DNA of 64,000 bases from Campylobacter sp. MIT 99-7217 (GTDB taxonomy: Bacteria > Campylobacterota > Campylobacteria > Campylobacterales > Campylobacteraceae), in the NCBI RefSeq assembly GCF_006864365.1, contig NZ_QHLJ01000002.1:180494-244493 (forward strand), read 5' to 3'. Positions 45,087-57,399 of this stretch are shown here, piece after piece. The position numbers and the translations under genes were made by a program. A model generated the notes under the pieces. That model was given only the letters and a program-made list of their open reading frames with translations, was not told the DNA's origin and searched no databases. Position 1 is the stretch's first letter; each line of letters begins with the position of its first letter.

Positions 45087-45922
45087 TCACTTGCTTTTTT
45101 ATCTCGACTCTTTTTGCGAAAAATTTAGATACAACGCCTCTTGCAAAAGAAGAAAAAGATTTTAAAAAATACCTTATCATGAGCTATAAGGGCGAAACTT
45201 CAGGACTTAATCTTTTTGGGATAAGCATTTATAATATGAACTATTTTTTGCCACTTTCACATAATTTTGAAAAAATGAACTCATACGATCAATCAGAGGT
45301 TAAATTTCAAATCAGCATTAAAAAGGCTTTGTTTGAAAATCTTTTTAATCTCAATGAAACTTATTATTTTGCTTATACCCAAACGGCTTGGTGGCAACTT
45401 TATAGGTATTCTTCTCCTTTTAGAGAAATCAATTTCAAGCCTGAGTTTTTTATGGATATACCTCTTGAATTTGATAAATTTGAATACTTAAAAAGTATCA
45501 AATTTGGCTTTTTGCATAGCTCAAATGGAAAAGATAATACCAGCTTTAAGTCCAGATCTTGGAACAGGGTATATGCAAGTAGTGTATTTATGCTTGATAG
45601 GCTTGTGGTTGCTCCAAGAATTTGGTATAGAATCCCAGAAAAAAAATCCCAAGATGATAATCCTAACATCACTAACTATATGGGAAATTTTGATTTTACC
45701 CTTGCTTATCTTGGTAAAAATTTCCTTGCAAGCTCTGTATTTAGAAATAATCTCAACTTCATAGGCAAAAACCGCACCGCTTGGGAACTAAACATAGGCT
45801 CTGATATCTTGGGTAATGGGATCTTTTGGCATCTTCAGTATTTTGTAGGATATGGGGAAAGTTTGATTGATTATAATAAATTTAGCAACAGAATCTCTGC
45901 TGGTTTTTTAATTGCCTATTAA
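45056..45922 (+). CDS. pldA: PldA: outer membrane phospholipase A
   Basis: The 288-residue outer-membrane beta-barrel has a signal peptide (FFISTLFA, about residues 14-21) and the catalytic HSSNG (His-x-Ser-Asn-Gly) in KFGFLHSSNGKDN. It starts with TTG inside mobA. PldA is associated with haemolysis and membrane remodelling in Campylobacter. Order mobA-pldA equals Cj1350-Cj1351. Confidence 0.9.
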   Translation: MEKSAFKAILITCFFISTLFAKNLDTTPLAKEEKDFKKYLIMSYKGETSGLNLFGISIYNMNYFLPLSHNFEKMNSYDQSEVKFQISIKKALFENLFNLNETYYFAYTQTAWWQLYRYSSPFREINFKPEFFMDIPLEFDKFEYLKSIKFGFLHSSNGKDNTSFKSRSWNRVYASSVFMLDRLVVAPRIWYRIPEKKSQDDNPNITNYMGNFDFTLAYLGKNFLASSVFRNNLNFIGKNRTAWELNIGSDILGNGIFWHLQYFVGYGESLIDYNKFSNRISAGFLIAY

Positions 45923-45960
45923 ATTTATCAAATTTAGAAATTTTTTATAAATAAAAAATA

Positions 45961-45983
45961 CAAGGAAAGCAAAGCAATCCTTG
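45961..45983. terminator. Terminator between convergent pldA and gdhA
   Basis: CAAGGA (45961-45966) pairs with TCCTTG (45978-45983). The minus-strand continuation ATTTTTTATTT provides a T-run for gdhA; the plus side is weaker. Confidence 0.5.
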
Positions 45984-45991
45984 CAAAAATA

Positions 45992-47434
<1,443 letters not shown>

Positions 47435-47470
47435 TTAAAAAATATATAAATTTAAACTTAAATATAAAAT

Positions 47471-48142
47471 TTATACATTGATATTAAATTTTACTGCTCT
47501 AGTAAATTTTTTAAGTGCCTTTTGCTCTTTATTTGCGATACGATAATAAATCACTTCATCTAGATAAAAGCGGATATCTTGCGGTGCAATGCCTCTTTTT
47601 TGGGCATAGTCTTTTAAGATATATTGAGGAATTTTGATATTTTTTTGAGGGAAATTTTTTAAAATTTTAGCAAAAAGAGCTTTTTTTTGAGTACAAGAAA
47701 AGCGGGCAAAAACAAAAGGAAGCCCGGTTTTTTCATACCATAAAGCACAAAGATCATTATAAGCTTTTGGATTTTTTAAAAAAAGTTTTAAAGCCGCATC
47801 GCCTATGATCACCTTGCCTTTTTGCCCTAAAACCTTAGCTAGCGCGTTTGAGCTTGCTGAACTTTTATCTGCTTCATTAGGGCGATTTTTTTGCACCAAA
47901 ACGCTTAAAACTCTTTTGTTTGAACAAATTCCTATATTTAAATTTGTATATTTTTTTCTCACGCTTTCAATGCTTGAGATAATAGCTGCGTCAATTCTTC
48001 TATAAAAAAGCTCGTGATTAAGTTTGCTAGGAACACCTTTTTTGTGTTCCATAGCCATTTTTATACCACTTGGCAGGGGATATTTTTTAAGATAGATATG
48101 TAAAGGAAGTAAATTTATATAATCAATTTTGCCAAAAATCAA
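47471..48142 (-). CDS. mqnA: MqnA: futalosine-pathway chorismate dehydratase
   Basis: The 223-residue protein has the MqnA/MqnD solute-binding-like fold: opening FGKIDYINLLPLHIYL, then IDAAIISSIESVRK and VIIGDAALK. It starts menaquinone synthesis from chorismate. It overlaps the malic enzyme stop by 4 bases. Corresponds to Cj1285c. Confidence 0.87.
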   Translation of the reverse strand: MIFGKIDYINLLPLHIYLKKYPLPSGIKMAMEHKKGVPSKLNHELFYRRIDAAIISSIESVRKKYTNLNIGICSNKRVLSVLVQKNRPNEADKSSASSNALAKVLGQKGKVIIGDAALKLFLKNPKAYNDLCALWYEKTGLPFVFARFSCTQKKALFAKILKNFPQKNIKIPQYILKDYAQKRGIAPQDIRFYLDEVIYYRIANKEQKALKKFTRAVKFNINV

Positions 48143-49404
48143 TTATGTTTTCCCTTATGAAATCTTGTCTCATTTAAGCTTGCAAGATAGGTTTTCTCGT
48201 CAAAATTTTTAACCTTTGCAACACCATCTTTAACAGCAGCAGCTGCAACTGCCGTGCTTACAACACCCTTTACTCTTCTATCAAAAGGCTTTGGAATGAT
48301 GTATTCTTTGCCAAATTCTAGAGATTTAAGATTATAAGCTTTTTTAACCGCCTCACTTACAGGAAGTTTTGCAAGATCTGCTAAGGCTTTTGCTGCAGCT
48401 ACTTTCATATTTTCAGTAATTTTACTTGCACGCACATCTAAAGCGCCACGGAAAATAAAAGGAAAACCTAGTACATTGTTGATTTGATTTGGATAATCAC
48501 TGCGTCCAGTTCCCATGATAGCATCTTTTCTAACCTCTGCTACAAGCTCAGGCATAACCTCTGGGATAGGATTTGCTAAGGCAAAGATAACAGGATCTTT
48601 TGCCATAGAAAGTAGCATTTCTTTATCGATGATATTTGGTGCAGAAAGTCCTAAAAACACATCAGCACCACGCAAGGCATCTTTTAAGGTTTTTTCATTT
48701 GAATCCACGGCAAATTCAAGTTTTTGCGGAGTAAGATCGTTTCTTTGCTTAGTGATAACACCTTTACTATCGATCAAAATGATATTTTCAACACCTAAAT
48801 TTCTATACATTCTAGCACTTGCAATGCCCGCTGCACCAGCACCACTGACTACGACCTTAATATCTTTAAATTTTTTACCACTAAGCTCCATAGCATTCAT
48901 AAGACCTGCTGTTGAGATGATAGCTGTGCCGTGTTGATCATCATGCATTACAGGAATACCAAGATCTTGCAAGGCAGCTTCTATGTCAAAACATTTTGGA
49001 GCAGCGATATCTTCAAGATTTATCCCACCTATGCTTGGAGCAAGCGCTTTGCAAAATGCCACAATTTCTTCTATACTATGAGCGTTGATCTCTATATCAT
49101 AGGCATTGACATTAGCAAATTTTTTAAACAAGCAAGCTTTGCCCTCCATAACAGGCTTACTAGCTTGAGCGCCGATATTTCCAAGTCCTAAAACCGCTGA
49201 ACCATCGCTTACTATGGCGACTAAATTTGCTTTATTTGTATAAGTATAAGCAAGCTCTTCATCTTTTGCTATCTCAAGGCATGGTTCTGCAACGCCCGGA
49301 GAATAAGCAAGACTTAAATCATAAGCTGTATTCATAACCTTTGTAGGTATGGTTTCGATTTTACCACCTACATGATAGCTTAAAGCATCTTCTTTTAAAC
49401 TCAT
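48139..49404 (-). CDS. Malic enzyme (NAD(P)-dependent, short form)
   Basis: A 421-residue malate oxidoreductase with SPGVAEPC, catalytic GDGSAVLGLGNIGAQASKPVMEGKA, the acid residues in NLEDIAAPKCF and HDDQHGTA, and a Rossmann VSGAGAAGIA. It decarboxylates malate to pyruvate. It lacks the phosphotransacetylase-like extension of long MaeB. Corresponds to Cj1287c. Confidence 0.93.
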   Translation of the reverse strand: MSLKEDALSYHVGGKIETIPTKVMNTAYDLSLAYSPGVAEPCLEIAKDEELAYTYTNKANLVAIVSDGSAVLGLGNIGAQASKPVMEGKACLFKKFANVNAYDIEINAHSIEEIVAFCKALAPSIGGINLEDIAAPKCFDIEAALQDLGIPVMHDDQHGTAIISTAGLMNAMELSGKKFKDIKVVVSGAGAAGIASARMYRNLGVENIILIDSKGVITKQRNDLTPQKLEFAVDSNEKTLKDALRGADVFLGLSAPNIIDKEMLLSMAKDPVIFALANPIPEVMPELVAEVRKDAIMGTGRSDYPNQINNVLGFPFIFRGALDVRASKITENMKVAAAKALADLAKLPVSEAVKKAYNLKSLEFGKEYIIPKPFDRRVKGVVSTAVAAAAVKDGVAKVKNFDEKTYLASLNETRFHKGKHN

Positions 49405-49407
49405 TTT

Positions 49408-50796
49408 TTATCCTTTAATCTTTAAAATTTTTTGTATCCTTTTCTTGCACTCGCCTACGCCTAAAAACTCAAGTACTTCAAAAATACTAGGACTTACCGC
49501 ACTTCCTGTTAAAGCTATCCTTAAAGGCTGGGCTAAGTCTTTTAACTTCACTTCATGCTTTTGTAGGAATTCATTTGTAAAATCCTCAAATTCCTTAGCT
49601 TTTCTTTGCTGATTTAGCTCAGTTTCAAAAAAAGCAAGCAATTTTAAGCTTTTTTCGTTAATGAATTTTTGCACGGCATTTTCATCATAAGAGTTAGGCT
49701 CGTTAATGATACTTTTTGCTGAAGCGATGATTTCAAGTAAGTTTTTGGCACGCTCTCTTAACAAATCAAGCAAAAACTCGCCCCTACTTACAGCCGATAA
49801 ATCAAAACCAAGTCCTTTTAACTCTAAATTTAACCTTTCAAAAGCTAAGGTTTTTATGTAGTGAGCATTGAGCCATTCAAGCTTTTTAAAGCTGTAAGCT
49901 GAGGCTGATTTGCTGATATGATGAGGATCAAAGATCTTTTTAAGCTCTTCAAGGCTAAAAATTTCATCATCGCCATGACTCCAGCCAAGCCTAACTAAGA
50001 AATTTAAAAGTGCTTCAGGCAAGATCCCCATAGCCTTATACTCCATAACATCGGTTGCGCCGTGCCTTTTAGAAAGCTTTTTGCCATCTTCGCCGTGTAT
50101 CATAGCAAGGTGAAAAAATTTCGGTACTTCAAAGCCAAGAGCTTCATAAAGCACGATTTGCTTAGGGGTATTTGAAAGATGATCATCGCCTCTTATCACA
50201 TCGCTAACGCCCATAAGAGCGTCATCAACCACGACGGTAAAATTATAAGTAGGGCTTCCATCACTTCTTGCTATGATAAAATCATCAAGTATATCCTCAA
50301 CCTTAAATTTAACCTCGCCTTTGACCCCATCTTGAAAGGTGATTTCTCCATTTTGAGGAGCTTTTATACGAACAACAGGCTCTATGCCAGCTGGAGGCGT
50401 GCCTTTAAAATCCCTGTAACGCCCATCATATTTTGGTCTTTGCTTCCTTGCTTCTTGCTCGCTTCTTAAAGCATCAAGCTCGTCCTTGCTCATGTAGCAA
50501 TAATACGCCTTGCCCTCATCTAAAAGCTTTTGAATGTATTTTTTATAAATTTCAAAACGGCGTGATTGATACTCGACGCTTCCATCATAGTCAAGATCGC
50601 ACCATTTAAAAGCTTGTAAAATAGCCTGCGTAGCTTCCTCGCTGTTGCGTTTTAAATCCGTATCCTCAATGCGAAGCAAAAACTGCCCACCATTTTTTCT
50701 TGCATATAAATAATTATATAAAGCCGTTCTAAGCCCTCCTATGTGTAAATATCCCGTAGGAGAGGGTGCAAAGCGGGTAATGATCTTTTTTTGCAT
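49408..50796 (-). CDS. gltX: Glutamyl-tRNA synthetase (GltX2 type)
   Basis: This is a class I synthetase of 462 residues with RFAPSPTGYLHIGG (HIGH box) at residues 6-19 and KLSKRHG (KMSKS box). I chose the ATG at 50796 (MQKKIITRFAPSPTG) because the frame from 50898 adds 34 non-conserved residues. Campylobacter has two GltX-type enzymes, one of which may prefer tRNA-Gln; by synteny this is the Cj1288c one. Confidence 0.9.
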   Translation of the reverse strand: MQKKIITRFAPSPTGYLHIGGLRTALYNYLYARKNGGQFLLRIEDTDLKRNSEEATQAILQAFKWCDLDYDGSVEYQSRRFEIYKKYIQKLLDEGKAYYCYMSKDELDALRSEQEARKQRPKYDGRYRDFKGTPPAGIEPVVRIKAPQNGEITFQDGVKGEVKFKVEDILDDFIIARSDGSPTYNFTVVVDDALMGVSDVIRGDDHLSNTPKQIVLYEALGFEVPKFFHLAMIHGEDGKKLSKRHGATDVMEYKAMGILPEALLNFLVRLGWSHGDDEIFSLEELKKIFDPHHISKSASAYSFKKLEWLNAHYIKTLAFERLNLELKGLGFDLSAVSRGEFLLDLLRERAKNLLEIIASAKSIINEPNSYDENAVQKFINEKSLKLLAFFETELNQQRKAKEFEDFTNEFLQKHEVKLKDLAQPLRIALTGSAVSPSIFEVLEFLGVGECKKRIQKILKIKG

Positions 50797-50860
50797 TTTT
50801 TGCCCTTTCGTAAATTTAAATTGATATAATGCGATATTTATACTTAAATAAAGGTTTGAA

Positions 50861-51682
50861 ATGAGAAAAATTTGGATTTTTTTGGCTTTTTTTATCAATT
50901 TTACACATTCTCAAATTTTAGATGCTGTGGCTATAACTGTAAATAATGAACCTATCACACTTTATCAAATAAGTCAAGCTATGAAAGAGCTTAAATTAAG
51001 CAAAGATGAGGCAATTAGTGTTTTAATTGATGATAGGGTTGAGGAATCACAGATTAAAAAGTTTGGGATTTTTGTTAATAATTACGAGTTAGATACTCAA
51101 ATCAATCAAATGCTTTCTCAAAGTGGGACTGATATAGAGAGATTAAAGCTTGATTTGAAGGCTCAAAATAAAAGTTATGATGAATTTAGAGAAAATTTTA
51201 AAGAAAATCTTTTGAAAAAAAAGCTTTATGAAGCCATAGGCACAAGCTTTAAGGCTGATGTTAGCGAAGATGGAGCAAGAAAGCATTATGAAATACATCA
51301 TGAGGATTTTTTATTTTATACTCAAATCCAAGCGATGATTTATACTTCAAATGATGAAAAAACTCTTGAGGAATTTAAAAGTTCAGGTAGAAAAAAGGGC
51401 GATATAAAACAAATAAAAGAAAATTTAAATTTACAAAATAGTGATCCAAGACTTTTGGCTTTTCTTTCAAGACTTAAAATTGGAGAATCGTCCATAGTTC
51501 TTGAAAATCAAGGCGAGTTTATGCTTTATAAAGTGGTTTCAAAAAATGCTCCTGAAGCTCTTAATTTTGAACAAGTTAAAAATGAAGTAATCGGTGCTTA
51601 TGTAAATTTTCAAAGAGAAAATTATATTAAGGATTTTCTTACTAAGGCAAGGATTAGTGCAAATATACGCTATATTCGCTAA
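50861..51682 (+). CDS. Periplasmic SurA/PpiD-like chaperone (Cj1289-type)
   Basis: The 273-residue protein has a signal peptide (FFINFTHS, cleaved about residue 18) and a SurA-like N-terminal chaperone domain (DAVAITVNNEPITLYQI). It then has a parvulin-like domain with IKENLNLQNSDPRLLAFLSRLKIGE. C. jejuni Cj1289 is a SurA-like chaperone for outer-membrane proteins. It is divergent from gltX with 64 bases between. Confidence 0.83.
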   Translation: MRKIWIFLAFFINFTHSQILDAVAITVNNEPITLYQISQAMKELKLSKDEAISVLIDDRVEESQIKKFGIFVNNYELDTQINQMLSQSGTDIERLKLDLKAQNKSYDEFRENFKENLLKKKLYEAIGTSFKADVSEDGARKHYEIHHEDFLFYTQIQAMIYTSNDEKTLEEFKSSGRKKGDIKQIKENLNLQNSDPRLLAFLSRLKIGESSIVLENQGEFMLYKVVSKNAPEALNFEQVKNEVIGAYVNFQRENYIKDFLTKARISANIRYIR

Positions 51683-51705
51683 TTGTTGGCTTATTTAAAA
51701 TTAAG

Positions 51706-52506
51706 CTATAAATTTTCGCATAAGAGCTCTAAGACAAGATTTGCTTGGTGTGCAGCACAGATATTTACGCGAGGAGCCATAAGACCATTTCCTGGTTTTG
51801 CAGCTGATACTAAATCCCCACAAATATAAAAATTTTGGGCAATTTTTTGCGTTTTGATAGCATTTGAATTTCCATATCCAGCAAGCCCTGAAGCACAAAT
51901 GAGAATTTGATCAGGAAAAAATTTATGGAAATTTTGGGCAAGCATAGCCTTAGCTAAGGCATTATCAAAGGCTTCACAAACGATGTGTGCTTCTTTGAAT
52001 AAATCTTTGATATTGTATTCATCTATTTTAAGGCTATGAATTTGTATCTGGATAAAAGGATTAAGTTCTTTGAGTTGTTCTTGCAAAGCTTCTGTTTTGA
52101 GCCTACCTAAATCTTGCACCCTGTAAGCTTGGCGGTTGAGATTGCTTGGCTCAACTATATCAAAGTCTATCAAGATGAGCTTTCCAACCCCACTTCTTGC
52201 AAGCATGATGGCTATATGAGAGCCAAGCCCACCAAGCCCACATACTCCAACGCAAGCTTGCTTCAGTCTTTGAAAGACTTTCGGGGTGTGCCTTGCACTC
52301 ATCATAGCTTCTAAAGCTTCTTGCGGTGGCATTTTGCCCTTTGGGATACAAAAAAGTTCGTCATTTTCTTTTAAAGCTTGATTTTCCTTTGTAGCAAAGC
52401 CATTGATAATCCAAACATCATTTTCATCTTTAGAATGAGTTTTGAAAAAATCCTCACTTTGTTTTAAATCAGTTTGGCATTCTTTAGCATTAAAAAAGAT
52501 CTTCAT
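51706..52506 (-). CDS. thiF: ThiF-like adenylyltransferase for ThiS
   Basis: A 266-residue E1-like enzyme with the ATP loop GLGGLGSHIA (about residue 90), the Asp/Arg region DFDIVEPSNLNRQ and a late ICAAHQANLVLE. It activates the ThiS C-terminus for thiazole synthesis. An ATGA overlap with thiS, directly upstream, secures the assignment over MoeB. The thi pair is inserted between the Cj1289-type gene and accC; other thi genes are not in the window. Confidence 0.85.
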   Translation of the reverse strand: MKIFFNAKECQTDLKQSEDFFKTHSKDENDVWIINGFATKENQALKENDELFCIPKGKMPPQEALEAMMSARHTPKVFQRLKQACVGVCGLGGLGSHIAIMLARSGVGKLILIDFDIVEPSNLNRQAYRVQDLGRLKTEALQEQLKELNPFIQIQIHSLKIDEYNIKDLFKEAHIVCEAFDNALAKAMLAQNFHKFFPDQILICASGLAGYGNSNAIKTQKIAQNFYICGDLVSAAKPGNGLMAPRVNICAAHQANLVLELLCENL

Positions 52507-52697
52507 CAGCCACCACCCACAAAGGATACGATCTCAGCCTTATCATTTTCTTTAAAAACTAGGTTTTCAAATTCATTTTTAGGCACGATTTTACCATTAA
52601 GTTCTAGGGCAATAAAGTCTATTTTATAACCCTTTTCATTTAAAAAATCTTTAAATTTAAGCTCTTTAAGTTCAAATTTCTGCCCATTAATAACCAT
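52506..52697 (-). CDS. thiS: ThiS sulfur carrier protein
   Basis: A 63-residue ubiquitin-fold carrier ending in FVGGG; ThiS/MoaD-type proteins need the terminal Gly-Gly for adenylation and thiocarboxylation. It starts MVINGQKFELKELKF. Length is within the ThiS range and it is coupled to thiF. Confidence 0.85.
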   Translation of the reverse strand: MVINGQKFELKELKFKDFLNEKGYKIDFIALELNGKIVPKNEFENLVFKENDKAEIVSFVGGG

Positions 52698-52704
52698 TTT
52701 TTCC

Positions 52705-54036
52705 TCAGTGCTTTGCTAAATAATTTGTATCAAAGGTGTTGTTGATGAAATCAGGATTATCCATCATTTTAAGATGAAATCTCTTTGTGGTTTTAATCCC
52801 ACGAACGATAAGCTCATTTAAAGCCACTTTCATTTTTGCAATGGCTGTGTTTCTATCCTCGCCCCAAACAACAAGTTTTCCTATCATAGAATCATAATAC
52901 GGAGGCACAGAGTAATCCTGATAACAATGACTTTCCATTCTTACATTGCGTCCAGCAGGAGCTACATACTGGGTTATCTTGCCCGGACTTGGGGCAAAGG
53001 ACTTTGGATCTTCTGCTGTAATCCTGCATTCTATAGAATGACCCTTAAGCTTTATGCTTTCTTGAGAGGGCAGGGCATAGCCCTCAGCCACTTTGATCAT
53101 TTGTTCTATAATGTCAATGCCACTTACCATTTCACTCACGCAGTGTTCAACCTGCAAACGCGTATTCATTTCTATGAAATAAAAATCTAAATTTTTATCC
53201 ACTAAAAACTCAAAAGTTCCAGCTCCTTCATAATCTATAGCCTTAGCAGCTCTTATGGCTGTATCATGGAGTTTTTTACGAACCTTATCATTAAGCAAGA
53301 TAGCAGGAGATTCTTCTATAAGTTTTTGATGTCTTCTTTGCATAGAACAATCACGCTCACCAATATGAATGACATTGCCAAAACTATCTCCAATAACTTG
53401 AACTTCTATGTGGCGTGGATTTTGTATATATTTTTCCATATACATTGTCCCATCTCCAAAAGCTGTCATTGCCTCGCTTTCAGCTGACCAATATGATTTT
53501 TCAAGCTCACTTTCTTTATTGACAACACGCATACCGCGTCCTCCACCACCAGCGGCAGCCTTGAGTATGACAGGATAGCCTATTTCTTCGGCAAGTTTTT
53601 TGGCTGCTTCTACACCTTTTAAAGCTCCATCGCTTCCGGGGATTACCGGCACTCCAGCTCTTTGCATAACCTGCTTTGCCTTGCTTTTATCAGACATTAA
53701 AGCCATGGCTGCAACTGAGGGACCTATAAATTTGATTTTATGTTTGGCACAAATTTCAACAAAGTTCTGATTTTCACTTAAAAAACCATAACCCGGAAAA
53801 ATCGCATCAGCTTCTGCTATTTCAGCTGCTGAAATGATAGAGGGGATATTAAGATAACTTTCTGAACTTCTCGCACTGCCTATACAAATACTTGCGTCCG
53901 CATATTTAAGATATAAGGCTTCTTTGTCAGCTGTTGAGTAAACGCAAATTGCTTTCTTTCCCATTTCCTTAATGGTTCTTAATGCTCTTAGAGCTATTTC
54001 ACCACGATTTGCGATTAAGACTTTTTTAATCTCCAT
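52705..54036 (-). CDS. accC: AccC: acetyl-CoA carboxylase biotin carboxylase subunit
   Basis: This 443-residue ATP-grasp enzyme has IANRGEIALRALR at the N-terminus, GGGGRGMR glycine loop, IEMNTRLQVEHCVSE and RITAEDPKSFAPSPG. It carboxylates biotin on AccB in fatty acid synthesis. Its start overlaps the accB stop by one base. Confidence 0.95.
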   Translation of the reverse strand: MEIKKVLIANRGEIALRALRTIKEMGKKAICVYSTADKEALYLKYADASICIGSARSSESYLNIPSIISAAEIAEADAIFPGYGFLSENQNFVEICAKHKIKFIGPSVAAMALMSDKSKAKQVMQRAGVPVIPGSDGALKGVEAAKKLAEEIGYPVILKAAAGGGGRGMRVVNKESELEKSYWSAESEAMTAFGDGTMYMEKYIQNPRHIEVQVIGDSFGNVIHIGERDCSMQRRHQKLIEESPAILLNDKVRKKLHDTAIRAAKAIDYEGAGTFEFLVDKNLDFYFIEMNTRLQVEHCVSEMVSGIDIIEQMIKVAEGYALPSQESIKLKGHSIECRITAEDPKSFAPSPGKITQYVAPAGRNVRMESHCYQDYSVPPYYDSMIGKLVVWGEDRNTAIAKMKVALNELIVRGIKTTKRFHLKMMDNPDFINNTFDTNYLAKH

Positions 54037-54479
54037 TAAATTTTCTCCACCACATATAAAGGCATGTCAAACTCAACAGGTTGTCCATCAGCAACCAAAA
54101 CCTCAATAACTCTACAATCATACTCAGCTTGAATTTCATTCATGATTTTCATCGCTTCTATGATTCCCATAGTATCGCCCTTTTTAACCTTTGAGCCAGC
54201 TTTTACAAAGGGTGTAGCACCCGGACTTGGTGCTTGGTAATAAGTACCTACCATTGGACTATTAAGAGTTGGGTGCGAATGATTGCTCGTAGGTTTGGCT
54301 TCGTTTACGACATTTACATTTATGGGTTGAGGTGCTGGAGCATTTACTGGTGCTGGAGTATCACAGCACATATCCCTTTCAAGTTCGATCTCAAAACCAT
54401 CCTTTTCTTTTATTTTGATTTTACTAATATTGGCTTCATTAAACAAAGCCACTAGGTCTTTAATCTCTTCTTTTGTCAT
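54036..54479 (-). CDS. accB: AccB: biotin carboxyl carrier protein
   Basis: The 147-residue protein has a C-terminal biotinyl domain with IIEAMKIMNEI (biotin on the Lys of EAMKM-like EAMKI), a Pro/Ala/Asn linker around residues 40-75 and an acidic N-terminal helix. First gene of the accBC pair. Confidence 0.94.
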   Translation of the reverse strand: MTKEEIKDLVALFNEANISKIKIKEKDGFEIELERDMCCDTPAPVNAPAPQPINVNVVNEAKPTSNHSHPTLNSPMVGTYYQAPSPGATPFVKAGSKVKKGDTMGIIEAMKIMNEIQAEYDCRVIEVLVADGQPVEFDMPLYVVEKI

Positions 54480-54574
54480 AAAATCTCCTAAATTATTAGA
54501 ACTTAATCAATAATTATATAAAAAAAATAAAAAATTTAACTTAAAAAGAATATTTTTTAATAAATTTTAAGTTT

Positions 54575-54637
54575 TCAAACAAAATATTGTATAATTCTAC
54601 AACATACATTTAAAAGATATAATAATTTAGGATAAAA
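54575..54637 (+). promoter_or_regulatory. dcd promoter
   Basis: TATAAT at 54590-54595 with T-rich upstream DNA lies about 43 bases before the dcd ATG, in the divergent gap with accB. Confidence 0.5.
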
Positions 54638-55201
54638 ATGGGACTTAAGGCTGATAATTGGATAAGAATGATGGCTCAAAAGCACAAGATGATAGAACCC
54701 TTTTGTGAGGCAAATATAGGCAAGGGCGTTGTGAGTTATGGTCTTTCAAGCTATGGTTATGATATAAGGGTTGGAAAGGAATTTAAGATCTTTACTAATG
54801 TAAATTCCACCGTGGTTGATCCTAAGAATTTCCTTGAGGCAAATGTGGTCGATTTTGTAGGCGAGGTGTGCATAGTACCTGCAAATTCCTTTGCCTTGGC
54901 TAGCACGGTGGAGTATTTTAGAATGCCTGATGATGTTTTAGCTATTTGCCTTGGTAAAAGCACTTATGCAAGATGTGGGATAATAGTCAATGTAACCCCT
55001 TTTGAGCCGGGTTTTGAAGGGCATATCACCATAGAAATTTCAAACACAACGCCTTTACCTGCTAAAATTTACGCTAATGAGGGTATAGCTCAGGTTTTGT
55101 TTTTACAAGGCGATGAAAAATGTGATGTAAGCTATGCTGATAAGAAAGGCAAGTATCAAGCCCAAAGAGGTATAACCTTGCCAAGGATTTTAAAGGCTTA
55201 A
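54638..55201 (+). CDS. dcd: Dcd: dCTP deaminase
   Basis: A 187-residue trimeric dUTPase-fold enzyme with [10 protein letters not shown] near the N-terminus, [10 protein letters not shown] (nucleotide loop), the catalytic Glu in [13 protein letters not shown] and a C-terminal [13 protein letters not shown]. It makes dUTP from dCTP. Order accB-dcd-pseB is that of Cj1291c-Cj1293. Confidence 0.94.
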   Translation: MGLKADNWIRMMAQKHKMIEPFCEANIGKGVVSYGLSSYGYDIRVGKEFKIFTNVNSTVVDPKNFLEANVVDFVGEVCIVPANSFALASTVEYFRMPDDVLAICLGKSTYARCGIIVNVTPFEPGFEGHITIEISNTTPLPAKIYANEGIAQVLFLQGDEKCDVSYADKKGKYQAQRGITLPRILKA

Positions 55202-55249
55202 TTTTGGAATATTTTTTGCTGTTTTAAAAGCTAAAAGCATTTGATTTAA

Positions 55250-56256
<1,007 letters not shown>

Positions 56257-56257
<1 letters not shown>

Positions 56258-57399
56258 TGCTTACTTATTCTCATCAAAATATCGATCAAAGCGATATTGA
56301 CGCTCTTTGTAAGGCTTTGAAAGGCGAGTTTTTAACAGGGGGCAAAAGGGTTGATGACTTTGAAGAAGCCCTTGCTTCTTATGTGGGCGTGAAATATGCT
56401 TGCGTTCTTAATTCAGCCACCTCAGCCTTGCACCTAGCCTTTGAGGCTTTAAAGGTAAAAGATAAGCTTGTTTTAAGCCCTGCTATTAGTTTTGTAGCCA
56501 CTTCAAATGCAGCTTTAATGGCAGGAGCTAAGATAGATTTTATCGACATTAAAAATGATGGCAACATAGATGAAAAAAAGCTTGAAATCAGGCTAAAAAA
56601 GGCCCAGCAAGAAAAAGAGCAAGTAGGGGCTATCGTAGGGGTTGATTATGCTGGAAATAGCCTTGAAAGTGATGAGCTTTTAAGATTAAGCAAGCTTTAC
56701 AATGTGCCTTTTTTAGATGATGCAAGCCATGCCCTTGGAAGTACCTATAAGGGCGTTAAGGTGGGTAAAAAGGCAAATTTAAGTATATTTTCCTTTCATC
56801 CTGTAAAGCCAATAACTACCTTTGAGGGTGGGGCTGTGCTAAGTGATGATAAGGATTTAATAGAAAAAATCAAGCTTTTAAGAAGCCATGGGCTTGTTAA
56901 AAAAAGGCTTTGGCTTTATGATATGCTGGATCTTGGCTATAATTATCGCTTAAGCGATGTAGCTTGTGCTTTGGGGCTTAACCAGCTTAAAAAACTTGAT
57001 TTAAATTTAGCAAAGAGAGAGCAAATCGCTAGCTTTTATGATAAGGAATTTGAAAAAAATCCTTATTTTTCCACTATCAAAATCAAAGCTTATAAGACAA
57101 GTTCAAGGCACTTATATCCTATCTTGCTTAATCCTAAGTTTTACTGCCAAAAAGAAGAGCTTTTTGAAAGGCTTTTAAATTTAGGAATAGGCGTTCAGGT
57201 GCATTACAAACCAGCTTATGAGTTTAGCTTTTATAAAAAAATGCTTGGAGAACTTTACTTAGAAAAGGCGGATAATTTTTACAAGGCCCAGCTTAGCATT
57301 CCTTGTCATCAGCAAATGAGCCTAAAAGATGCTAAATTTGTGCGAGATAGCTTATTTAAACTCTTTGAAGAACTTGATAAAAAGGGATATTGTGAGTGA
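56257..57399 (+). CDS. pseC: PseC: PLP-dependent 4-aminotransferase
   Basis: The 380-residue DegT-family aminotransferase opens LTYSHQNIDQSDIDAL and carries the PLP lysine in FHPVKPITTFEGGA (about residue 181) and the LDDASHALGS motif before it. It forms UDP-4-amino-4,6-dideoxy-N-acetyl-altrosamine. It overlaps the next gene by 8 bases. Confidence 0.94.

Noticed and set aside
48515..48937. 140-codon open frame opposite the malic enzyme gene
   Set aside because: It is a shadow of a well-conserved metabolic gene.
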